From an uncultured Flavobacteriales bacterium (GTDB taxonomy: Bacteria; Bacteroidota; Bacteroidia; Flavobacteriales; Crocinitomicaceae), in NCBI GenBank assembly GCA_946480815.1, contig CAMLLB010000014.1, positions 16,706 to 80,705 on the forward strand: a DNA stretch of 64,000 bases. Direction: 5' to 3'. Shown in pieces: positions 51,576 to 60,502 of this stretch (the stretch's first letter is position 1; each line of letters opens with the position of its first letter). Under the pieces are notes generated by a model that had not been told where the DNA came from, did not search any database, and saw only the letters and a program-made list of their open reading frames with translations. A program made the position numbers and the translations under genes.

Positions 51576-53666
51576 ATGATCCTAAGAAAAGGAATATTAC
51601 TTGTGATTACACTACTTTGGGTATTCCACTTTTCTGCGCTTTCCTATGAAATTCCGAAATCTGCATCGGATATAAGGAACAATTCGAACCCACGACCAAC
51701 CTCGGTAATCGAATTGTTCAACCTGATCGATCCGGTAGAAAAAAGTGAAGTCCAGGACGAACCTGCAGGAAAAAAGGCAACCGGGACCGATAAAAAATCA
51801 ACACCCGGCGACAGTATCGCAGTACTCAAATTACTGAAAGCCGCTCAACCGATCGCTCATTCCGATTACAAAAAAGCATTCAAGCTCACCACCGAGGCCA
51901 TGCACATTGCAGAAGCAACGAAAGACAAGGAACTCATGGGAAGAGTGCAAAACTCCATGGGAAACCTGTATTGGTTTTCCGGAGACTACACCCATGCTTC
52001 AGAATATTACATTGGCGCACTCAAAAATTTTCAAAAAACCAAAAACCAGGGCCAGATTGCCGAGTGTTACCGCAACATCGGCTGGATCTATCTGGGCCAG
52101 AAAAAGTATGAATTGTCAGAAGAGTATTTGCTGAAGTCCTTAAACCTCAATATCAAAATTAACAACAGGCAGCGGACCATCATCAATTACGATGACCTGG
52201 CGAATTTATACCTGACTTCCGGGCAATACAAAAAAGGTCTGGAGTCTTGCGGGAAATCGATCAAACTGGCAAGAAAGTACAATTATACAGATGCAATCGG
52301 GACCATACATGTTACAAGCGCCCAACTCAATTACGGTTTAAAACGCCTGGCTGAGGCCGAAAAGGAATACCATGCCGGGATCGCAATCCTGGAAAAAGTC
52401 CCCAATGAATTGTACAACCTTTGTTTGGGGTATTTGGGCTTGGGGAAAGTCAAAAATGATCAGGGCAAATTAGCGGAAGCGCTTCCCTTGTTTGAAAAAG
52501 CAATCACCCTTGCCAAAACACATAACTTCCCTCCTGAATTGGCTGAAGGATACTTCCTGGCTTCCAAAATCTACAGTGCTCAGAACAACCTGGTAAAAGC
52601 TTACAACTACATGGAGCTGTATGCCCGGACCAATGACTCTGTCAATGCGCGGAACAATCGCGATTATATCCAGGAAATGGGTGCAAAATTGGAATACGAA
52701 CAGAACAAACTTCAAATTAAATCCCTGGAACAGGAACAGAAATTATCGGATGCGAAATTAGACCGTGAACGCAATTTCAAGATCTTCCTGATCGTCATCA
52801 TTTTCTTTTTGTTCCTGCTTGGTTTCTTTATCTATCGCTCGTTTTTGCGCAAAAAAAGGGACAACGAATTGATTGCGAAAGCTTACCTGGAAATTGAGAT
52901 CAAAAACAAAGACATTTCCGATAGTATCGAATATGCCTTGCAGATCCAGCAAGCCAGGTTACCGCATGTGGAAAGCATCCAGGAATCATTTCCGGAATTT
53001 TTCGTGATGTACCTTCCAAGGGATATTGTAAGCGGTGATTTCTATTGGTTTACCGAAACTGAAAATGGAAAAAAGATCTTTGCCGTTTCCGATTGCACGG
53101 GACATGGGATTCCGGGTGCTTTTATGAGTATGATGGGAATCGATGGCTTGAACTACGCAATCCTGGAAAAACGGATTGAAAGTTCATCACAGATCCTGAA
53201 CCATGTCAATAAATTCATTATCGAGTCCCTGAAACAGGATTTGGCTACTGTTAAAAGTAAAGATGGGATGGACACGGCGATCTGCATTTTTGAAAAGGAT
53301 TTGAGCAGTGTAAAATACGCCGGGGCAAACAGGCCGTTGTGGCTGATACGTGACAAGGAACTGATCCAGTATTCGCCGGATAAAATGTCTATCGGAGGAA
53401 ATAATTATTCTGATTACGAATTCAATGAAATGACCATCCCGCTCCAAAAAGGAGATTCTGTTTATTTATTCTCCGACGGATATCCCGATCAATTCGGCGG
53501 TGAACGGAATAAGAAATTTATGACTAAAAACCTGAAACGCCTGCTCCTGGAGATTACTCATCTTTCGGCAAGAGAACAGGAATCTATTTTACAAAAAAAC
53601 CTGCAAAACTGGAAAGGCTCTCTCCCTCAAATTGATGATATTATCCTGGTAGGAATTAAACTTTAA
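51576..53666 (+). CDS. TPR sensor with SpoIIE/PP2C phosphatase domain
   Basis: 696 residues. Signal/anchor (about 1-22), TPR repeats (about 80-375; YWFSGDYTHASEYYIGALKN, RNIGWIYLGQKKYELSEEY), coiled coil (about 360-403), membrane segment (about 405-426) and SpoIIE-type PP2C domain (about 465-696). Metal aspartates lie in DIVSGDFYW, SDCTGHGIPGA and FSDGYPDQFGG. The periplasmic TPR part probably senses or binds a partner and sets phosphatase output across the membrane. It is the second such enzyme here, with a different sensor from the one at 16257. GH20 follows 4 bases downstream. Confidence 0.85.
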   Translation: MILRKGILLVITLLWVFHFSALSYEIPKSASDIRNNSNPRPTSVIELFNLIDPVEKSEVQDEPAGKKATGTDKKSTPGDSIAVLKLLKAAQPIAHSDYKKAFKLTTEAMHIAEATKDKELMGRVQNSMGNLYWFSGDYTHASEYYIGALKNFQKTKNQGQIAECYRNIGWIYLGQKKYELSEEYLLKSLNLNIKINNRQRTIINYDDLANLYLTSGQYKKGLESCGKSIKLARKYNYTDAIGTIHVTSAQLNYGLKRLAEAEKEYHAGIAILEKVPNELYNLCLGYLGLGKVKNDQGKLAEALPLFEKAITLAKTHNFPPELAEGYFLASKIYSAQNNLVKAYNYMELYARTNDSVNARNNRDYIQEMGAKLEYEQNKLQIKSLEQEQKLSDAKLDRERNFKIFLIVIIFFLFLLGFFIYRSFLRKKRDNELIAKAYLEIEIKNKDISDSIEYALQIQQARLPHVESIQESFPEFFVMYLPRDIVSGDFYWFTETENGKKIFAVSDCTGHGIPGAFMSMMGIDGLNYAILEKRIESSSQILNHVNKFIIESLKQDLATVKSKDGMDTAICIFEKDLSSVKYAGANRPLWLIRDKELIQYSPDKMSIGGNNYSDYEFNEMTIPLQKGDSVYLFSDGYPDQFGGERNKKFMTKNLKRLLLEITHLSAREQESILQKNLQNWKGSLPQIDDIILVGIKL

Positions 53667-53670
53667 TGGT

Positions 53671-55875
53671 ATGAAAATTACGCTTGTTAGTTTGTTGTTC
53701 TTTTTTACAACCGAATTATCAGCTCAACACAGTCTTGTATTTCCACAACCTTCCAACGTGGAGCAAACAGCAGATAAATTTGTCTTTAACGGTCGACTGA
53801 CGGTCGACAATACACAGGTCCCAAAGGAATTGTTCCCGTATTTGCAGCAATTGTTCGGACGTCAGTTCGTTCACCTGGAATTGAGTACTGCAAAAGAAGC
53901 AACTATTCGTCTGCAACAAATTCAAACCTTTGTCTATACGGAAGGATACCAGTTGTCAGTGACCAATAATGGGATCGAGATCCAATACAGCAGTTATCAA
54001 AGTTTGCTGAATGCCTTTCAAACTTTAAATCAATTGATTCAGAATCCAAAAGAAGTGGCCGGTATTCGCATTTCCGATCAACCGGCGTATGCTTACCGTG
54101 GAGTTCATCTGGATTGCAGCCGTCATTTCTTTTCCATAAATGAATTACAAAAGTTCATTGACCAACTGGCAAAACTGAAATTCAATCGTTTTCACTGGCA
54201 TTTAACAGACGATCAGGGTTGGAGAATTGAGATCAAAAAATATCCGAAACTGACAAGTGTAGGAGCGTGGAGAGACAGTACACTCATCGGGCACTTCAGT
54301 AAGCAACCTGTTGAGTGGGACCATACCAGATACGGTGGTTTTTATACCCAGGAAGAAGCGAAACAATTGGTGGAATATGCGCGTATTCGTGGAATTGAGA
54401 TCATTCCTGAAATTGAAATGCCCGGACATGCAAGAGCAGCTTTGGCAGCTTACCCGGAATTGAGCTGTACCGGAAAACAGCTTCCTGTGGTTGGTACCTG
54501 GGGTGTTTTTGATGACGTGTTTTGCAGCCAGGAGAAAACCCGATCCTTTCTGAAAGATGTTCTGGACGAGGTGATGGAGATTTTTCCTTCGCATGTAATC
54601 CACATCGGTGGAGACGAATGTCCCAAGGTAAATTGGGAAAAATGTCCGAAGTGCAAAACAATTATGACTGAGAATCACCTGCATTCAAGCCATGAACTTC
54701 AAAGTTTTTTTATCCGGGACATTGAAAAATATGTCAATGCAAAAGGAAGGACCATCATTGGTTGGGATGAAATCCTGGAAGGTGGTTTGGCACCGAACGC
54801 ACAAGTAATGTCCTGGCAGGGAATGGAAGGTGGAATTGCAGCTGCCAAATTGAAACACCAGGTGGTCATGACGCCAACTTCTTATTGTTATTTCGACTAT
54901 TACCAAAGCGGACATCCATCAGAGCCATTGGCAATCGGTGGTTATCTTCCCCTGGAAAAAGTATACCAGTTCGATCCGGTAAAAGGCCTAGAAGATCAAT
55001 ACAAGCAATACATTTTGGGTGGTCAGGCAAATCTCTGGACGGAATACCTGCCAACCATTCAAGCAGTAGAATATCAAACTTTTCCGCGTTTGGTCGCTAT
55101 GGCTGAGGTCTTGTGGAACAAAAGCAAGGTTCCCTATTCCGACTTTGTAGAAGCTTTATCGACCACTTATTTACCGCAGCTTCGCAGTGATGGTGTACGT
55201 TTCTCAACTTCTTTCCTCGACCCGGCACTGGAGATCAGACCCTATAAAACAGGGGTGAGTTACGGCTTGATCAAACCTGTGGAAGAGGTCGTTTTTTCAG
55301 TAAACAATGAAGTGGTAACCGGAATCAATATTGAACGAACAGAGCAGGCAGAAGAACACCGCTACCTCGTGCATTCCAATATCGGAGACCAGGAATTACG
55401 CGTATGCGATTATACCTTCATTTCTCACCTGGCATTAGGAAAGAAAATTTCTTTTGACACAAAACCACATGAAAAATACGATCACAACGGCAGCCTGGGA
55501 CTCACCGATGGTGTTGTTGGGAAGAAACCTTGGAAAGGAAACGAATGGCTTGGATTCAATAACGATACCATCCAATTCACACTCGACTTGGAAGAGCTGA
55601 CTACCTTCGGAAAAATACAGATTGAAACCCTGAATGATCCCGGATCCTGGATCTACCGGCCGGAAAGATATGTGATTCAACTGAGTTCGAATGGGAAGAA
55701 ATTTAAAACGGTCGCAAAAGCAAAAATGAACGGGGACCTCATTCAACTAAAGAAAAAAATGAAAGCCCGTTATGTCAAAGTGATGATCTACAATAAAGAA
55801 TTGATTCCCCAGGGACAAACGGGGGCCGGTTTCACACCCTGGACATTCATTAATGAAATCATTTTAAGCAAATGA
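53671..55875 (+). CDS. Beta-N-acetylhexosaminidase (GH20)
   Basis: 734 residues. Signal peptide ends at LSAQ. An N-terminal GH20b domain (about 25-145) is followed by the catalytic barrel (about 146-500). Substrate-binding HWHLTDDQGWRI and the catalytic pair D315-E316 in HIGGDECPK identify GH20. A C-terminal F5/8-type (discoidin) beta domain (about 605-734; YVIQLSSNGKKF) probably binds sugar. It releases terminal GlcNAc/GalNAc, for example from chitin fragments or glycoproteins. Its last 4 bases overlap the cutC start. Confidence 0.9.
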   Translation: MKITLVSLLFFFTTELSAQHSLVFPQPSNVEQTADKFVFNGRLTVDNTQVPKELFPYLQQLFGRQFVHLELSTAKEATIRLQQIQTFVYTEGYQLSVTNNGIEIQYSSYQSLLNAFQTLNQLIQNPKEVAGIRISDQPAYAYRGVHLDCSRHFFSINELQKFIDQLAKLKFNRFHWHLTDDQGWRIEIKKYPKLTSVGAWRDSTLIGHFSKQPVEWDHTRYGGFYTQEEAKQLVEYARIRGIEIIPEIEMPGHARAALAAYPELSCTGKQLPVVGTWGVFDDVFCSQEKTRSFLKDVLDEVMEIFPSHVIHIGGDECPKVNWEKCPKCKTIMTENHLHSSHELQSFFIRDIEKYVNAKGRTIIGWDEILEGGLAPNAQVMSWQGMEGGIAAAKLKHQVVMTPTSYCYFDYYQSGHPSEPLAIGGYLPLEKVYQFDPVKGLEDQYKQYILGGQANLWTEYLPTIQAVEYQTFPRLVAMAEVLWNKSKVPYSDFVEALSTTYLPQLRSDGVRFSTSFLDPALEIRPYKTGVSYGLIKPVEEVVFSVNNEVVTGINIERTEQAEEHRYLVHSNIGDQELRVCDYTFISHLALGKKISFDTKPHEKYDHNGSLGLTDGVVGKKPWKGNEWLGFNNDTIQFTLDLEELTTFGKIQIETLNDPGSWIYRPERYVIQLSSNGKKFKTVAKAKMNGDLIQLKKKMKARYVKVMIYNKELIPQGQTGAGFTPWTFINEIILSK

Positions 55876-56576
55876 AAACAGAAATTTGTGTAGGCACGCT
55901 GGAAGCTGCGCGGATTGTCAGTAAGCAGCCAATTGACCGGATTGAAACCTGTATTGCACTGGAACAAGGAGGATTAACTCCATCAAAAGCCATGGTTTCC
56001 TGGATCCACAATACCTTTCATTTGGAACAACATGCATTGATCCGCGTTCGTGCCGGTGGTTTTGTTTACAATTACGATGAAATTGTGGTCATGCGCGATC
56101 AGATACTGGAACTGAAAGATTCCGGAATCAAAGGGTTGGTTGTGGGAGCATTGACAAAAGACTTCAAATTGAACCTGGAGGCATTGGAAACCTGGAAACG
56201 AACTGCTCCCAATGTTGATTTTACTTTTCATCGCGCTTTTGATAACGTAGATGATTGGCGAACAGCCATGGACCAACTTGTAAAATTAGGTTTTAAGCGT
56301 ATTTTAACGAGTGGTTCTGATCTGAGTGTTGCGCATGGAATAAATCGTCTGAAAGAGCTTGTTTCGTATGCAAACGGGCGTATTGAGATCATGGCCGGAG
56401 GTGGTGTGAAGGAAGAATTGATCCCCGAACTGAAAGCAACGGGAGTGCAGGCCATTCATTTTTCGGGGACATCCCAAGTAACGGTTGAGTCCGGAACTGC
56501 TTTTGAAGAAACACTTTTGCTGCCGGATGAGAACAAATTGACGGCTATTTTAGCAGCGATCCAGGATAACGAATAA
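55872..56576 (+). CDS. cutC: Copper homeostasis protein CutC
   Basis: 234 residues, TIM-barrel CutC family: KTEICVGTLEAARIVSK, RIETCIALEQGGLTPS, FTFHRAFDNVDDW and GGGVKEELIPEL. Thought to handle copper(I) in the cytoplasm. Its ATG overlaps the GH20 stop (ATGA), giving translational coupling. The pairing with a hexosaminidase is common in Bacteroidota and its meaning is unclear. A bidirectional terminator follows. Confidence 0.85.
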   Translation: MKTEICVGTLEAARIVSKQPIDRIETCIALEQGGLTPSKAMVSWIHNTFHLEQHALIRVRAGGFVYNYDEIVVMRDQILELKDSGIKGLVVGALTKDFKLNLEALETWKRTAPNVDFTFHRAFDNVDDWRTAMDQLVKLGFKRILTSGSDLSVAHGINRLKELVSYANGRIEIMAGGGVKEELIPELKATGVQAIHFSGTSQVTVESGTAFEETLLLPDENKLTAILAAIQDNE

Positions 56577-56650
56577 TAAAATGAATTCGTTATATAACGA
56601 ATTGATGAAAACATGATATCATGTTTTATTGTTTTAACTCAAGACTATTA

Positions 56651-56685
56651 AAAAGCCCCGATACCATAATGATATCGGGGCTTTT
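56651..56685. terminator. Bidirectional terminator
   Basis: AAAAGCCCCGATA / TATCGGGGCTTTT, a perfect 13-bp stem with a 9-base loop between convergent genes (stops at 56576 and 56703), with short T-runs at both ends. Confidence 0.85.
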
Positions 56686-56702
56686 AGTTATTCAGCTAAT
56701 TA

Positions 56703-59700
56703 TTAATTCTTGATAAGCTTAAATGATTGAGTCGCCCCACCTACTTCAATGTTCAGGAAGTAAACTCCCTGTGCTTCAGTAGAGATATCGAAGGTAATTC
56801 CACTGGTTGTTTGTGGTTTCTCTTCTCGGATCAATCTTCCGGTTACATCACGAATAACAAATGACTTCAGGTTCACTTCCTTATTGAAAGAAACGGTGAT
56901 TTTGCCATTTGTCGGATTCGGATAAACCGAAACATCTTCGAAGTTCAAATCATCAATTCCCAAATTGGAAATCGTTACACAAGCACTTGTATCCGTACAA
57001 CCATTTCTGGTTACGATTACCGCATACGATCCGTTTGCAGTTGCGATGTACGATTGGCTCGTAGCTCCGGCAATCGGTGTATTGGTTGTACAATTGATCC
57101 ATTGATAAGTTGCAGTTCCCTGGGAAGAGGAAATTGTTGTACCTGCAACAGTCGTATTCAGGTTCAAAGTTGTTTGAGTCACTGTCACGGAAGTACATGT
57201 TCCACCGGTTACACAGCCACCTTCTCCTCTTACGAAGTAAGTTCCTGCCGCCGAAACGTTGATTGAAGTTCCCGAACCTATAGCTGTTCCGCCACAAGAT
57301 CCGGAATACCATTGCCAATCTGTTGCGTCGTTCAATGTTCCTGCTGTTACAGATAACGTTGTTGACCCACCCGGACAAAGAGCGGTAGTTCCACCGATTG
57401 TTGCTGCTGTTGGCGGTGTACAAGGTGCTGCCGGAGTATAACAAATTTCCAGACCCCATGAGCTCAAAGCACCACCATCTTCGTTAAATACATCTGAAAC
57501 CGATAAGGTCCAGGTACCACTCATATTCTCACCGTCGAAGGCACTCAATAAATCCTGTGACTGGTAAATTCCGCCACCTACCGGAGGACAAGGAAGTGCA
57601 CCTGCAGCGGCCTCATCATCAAAATTCACATCGAAGTTGTCTTCATCATCACAGATATCTTCCCAAAGTGTCACTGTTGTACCCCCCGGGCTTGTCAGTG
57701 TTATGGCCAAATCATTGACCCATGTGTGTGTTCCTGCCAGGTTCACCACATTCAGGTCATTGATTGTTCCTCCTGTAGGAATTGTTAAAGTAGAAGTTAC
57801 TGTTGTTACCTGATCATCCGGGATTGTAACCGGAATATTCGTTGAATTGAAGGTCATACAAGAAGCAGTTGTAAAAGAGAATGTTGCAGATGCAACTGCC
57901 GGAGAACATGAATTCAGTGTTTCGATTTTCCAGTAATAAGTTGTTGCCGGACTTAACAATGTAGCTGTATACGTAGTTCCTGTCAAAGCTGTTGCACTTT
58001 CAACAACGGTTGTAAATGTTGCATCCGTTGCAATTGTAATATTGTACTGTACCCCTACACCCGGATTTGTCCAGGTCATATTCGGACTTACCGGAACGCT
58101 GGTTGCACCATTCGCCGGACTTGTCAAAGTTGAAGCAACCACACCTGATGTAGAAATCAAAACAGTTCCGTTTGTAAAGTGAGGTCCTGAAGTAGAAGCT
58201 CCGTTTACCGTTAAGTTATAAGTACCAGGCGTTGCACCCGCTGTATTCGAAATAGTCATTGTTGCGTTTGTTCCCGGAGTTGCCGGATTCGGAGTAAATG
58301 TTACTGTTGTTCCAGCCGGATTACCTGTTGCGGATAAAGTCACCGGATCTGTGTATGACCCAATTTGACCGACCTCTACTGTAAACACCGCGTCGGTTCC
58401 CTGACAAGCCGATACCGTTGCGTTTTGCAAGTTCAAAGTATAATCGTTTGTTGCTGCTGTAATAGTAAACACGTTATTCGAAACATCGAAGAATGTTCCA
58501 TTCTCGCACATTACCATAACAATTGCAGTAGTAGTAGCCGTATTCGGTACGGTAATCATCTGTGATCCGTCGTTTGGAACATTGTTCGCGATGACACTAA
58601 AAGTAGCACCGCCATCAGTAGAGATCCACACATCGACGTTCGCACAAGCTACCGGTGCAACATCCGTATTTGCAACCGACCAGGTTACTGTTTGAGTAGA
58701 GTTACCAGGCCATGAAATACCTGTCGCAGTCGGATAATTCACAATGAACGGTCCGGCTGTAGAAGTTGTTGTAATAGTAATATCTTCATGATCATTACAT
58801 CCTCCATTTGCTTCATTGTCTCTAACTGTACAACGGAAGTTCATGGTTCTGCTTACAGTTGGAAGTACTTCCCAGGTGAATGGTCCACCTGCCATTAAGC
58901 TTGCAATCGAAGGGAAATAACGCGTTCCGCTTGCAGAAGGAGTTCTGGACCGGAAGTTAGGCCCGTTCGTAGAAGTTCCAACCGGTGGCTGAGTAGAATT
59001 TTGGTTATCCATTTGCTCCCAGCAATATGAAAGCACATCCCCGTCCGGGTCTGTTGCTGTTGCTGTCAATGCAAACGGAGTGCTCGCCGGGATTGTTACA
59101 TTCCCTACAGTACCTGTAATAGTTGGTGCTGTCTGACTTGGAATTGCTGTCGAAACAGCACATCCATTCCCGGCAGCTCCAAGGAAAACATGCATTTCAT
59201 TCATATTTACTCCATGGAAGTGATCATCCGAATTTGGCTGAACGTTTTGAGGAGAACAAATTCCTGCATATGCCATGATTGAACTTCCTGATCCAGGTTC
59301 CATTGCAGTAGGTCCATTCCCATTTCCGTTACAAGAACCGGTATTTCCTCTAAACGTGTGATTTCCTGAAAATTGGTGACCCATTTCATGAGCAACATAA
59401 TCAATATCGAACGGATCTCCTACAGGAGCTCCTGAACCCGTAACTCCCTGTGCCTTAAGGGATGAATTACACACAGATCCCAACATAGCAACTCCTCCGG
59501 AGTTCGTGCCGAAAACATGGCCGATGTCATAATTGGCACCTCCGATCACATTGGTCACATTGGTTTGGTTCTGTCCGAGCATTGTACCGGCATTTCCATT
59601 TGAATAGGGATCTGTACCTCCATTGGTATAGATCAGCAAATTGTTGTTCGCGATAATGGTCATAGTGACAGCCAGATCGCGCATGTAAACGCCATTCACA

Positions 59701-60425
59701 CGGTTCATTGTTGTCACTTGCGCCGCTTGGGCCAATGCAACAGTTCCGCCGTGAAAAACCGTGTATTCTCCTGTTGCAGCCAGAGCTAACCGGTAAGTAC
59801 GTTTTGTACAGTTACCAAAGCTTTTCACAATATTGTCATTCGAACCTTTGATTTCAGTCGGAAGTATTTCTTCCAGATGACATGCAAAAGTTTTGTCTGC
59901 AGTGAAATCTGTTCTGGAATAAACCAAATAATTTTCAATATCACCTCCTCCGAATGAATACGGGTCGATAAACAATGTTGGTTTTCCCGGTACCAAAGTC
60001 ATCGCATGGAAACCTTGAGGTGTTAAGTCAAATTTGACAACTTCTCCTGAATTATCCATTGCTATACCATCGTAAGAACGAATTTCCGGAAACTGAGCCG
60101 CCAGGCCTTCTGACATGGTTTCATTTTCATGGACCTGGTAAGTTCCGAACGTTCCGTCAGGACGAGGGATCGTAATAAACACCGGAACATAAGATGCATC
60201 TGTGATACGTTTTACACCTGCAAGCTGCTGTTTCATTGCAGCTACGTCCAAACGAACAGTTAAAAACCTGGTTGGTTTGATGTAACGAGTTCCACTTTCA
60301 GCGATCTCGTTTTCCGTAATCATTTTCCAGGTACCTTTCTGCTGCTTTGTAGTTTGCGAAAACCCAACAGAGCATAGCGATACACTTAGAAAAAATACGC
60401 CGGAGAGTAGTACTTTTCTTTTCAT
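56703..60425 (-). CDS. Reprolysin-like metalloprotease with P-domain and T9SS signal
   Basis: 1240 residues. Signal peptide ends near GFSQ; a propeptide region spans about 30-205. The zinc site is H346-E-M-G-H350-QFSGN-H356, with a Met-turn SGSSIMAYAG. Then come Ig/FN3-like modules (about 430-860), a proprotein-convertase P-domain (about 865-1010; TINDLNVVNLAGTHTW), further PKD-like units, and a type A sorting domain (about 1165-1240; VSVYPNPTNGKITVSF). A large secreted protease for polymer or protein digestion. Its 3' end meets a shared terminator. Confidence 0.85.
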   Translation of the reverse strand: MKRKVLLSGVFFLSVSLCSVGFSQTTKQQKGTWKMITENEIAESGTRYIKPTRFLTVRLDVAAMKQQLAGVKRITDASYVPVFITIPRPDGTFGTYQVHENETMSEGLAAQFPEIRSYDGIAMDNSGEVVKFDLTPQGFHAMTLVPGKPTLFIDPYSFGGGDIENYLVYSRTDFTADKTFACHLEEILPTEIKGSNDNIVKSFGNCTKRTYRLALAATGEYTVFHGGTVALAQAAQVTTMNRVNGVYMRDLAVTMTIIANNNLLIYTNGGTDPYSNGNAGTMLGQNQTNVTNVIGGANYDIGHVFGTNSGGVAMLGSVCNSSLKAQGVTGSGAPVGDPFDIDYVAHEMGHQFSGNHTFRGNTGSCNGNGNGPTAMEPGSGSSIMAYAGICSPQNVQPNSDDHFHGVNMNEMHVFLGAAGNGCAVSTAIPSQTAPTITGTVGNVTIPASTPFALTATATDPDGDVLSYCWEQMDNQNSTQPPVGTSTNGPNFRSRTPSASGTRYFPSIASLMAGGPFTWEVLPTVSRTMNFRCTVRDNEANGGCNDHEDITITTTSTAGPFIVNYPTATGISWPGNSTQTVTWSVANTDVAPVACANVDVWISTDGGATFSVIANNVPNDGSQMITVPNTATTTAIVMVMCENGTFFDVSNNVFTITAATNDYTLNLQNATVSACQGTDAVFTVEVGQIGSYTDPVTLSATGNPAGTTVTFTPNPATPGTNATMTISNTAGATPGTYNLTVNGASTSGPHFTNGTVLISTSGVVASTLTSPANGATSVPVSPNMTWTNPGVGVQYNITIATDATFTTVVESATALTGTTYTATLLSPATTYYWKIETLNSCSPAVASATFSFTTASCMTFNSTNIPVTIPDDQVTTVTSTLTIPTGGTINDLNVVNLAGTHTWVNDLAITLTSPGGTTVTLWEDICDDEDNFDVNFDDEAAAGALPCPPVGGGIYQSQDLLSAFDGENMSGTWTLSVSDVFNEDGGALSSWGLEICYTPAAPCTPPTAATIGGTTALCPGGSTTLSVTAGTLNDATDWQWYSGSCGGTAIGSGTSINVSAAGTYFVRGEGGCVTGGTCTSVTVTQTTLNLNTTVAGTTISSSQGTATYQWINCTTNTPIAGATSQSYIATANGSYAVIVTRNGCTDTSACVTISNLGIDDLNFEDVSVYPNPTNGKITVSFNKEVNLKSFVIRDVTGRLIREEKPQTTSGITFDISTEAQGVYFLNIEVGGATQSFKLIKN

Positions 60426-60502
60426 AAGCGAGTAAATTTGAGCTCTGAATTTACTATTTAAATCTTTAACTCAAATCACTTTTAACGTTTAAAATTGAAT
60501 TC

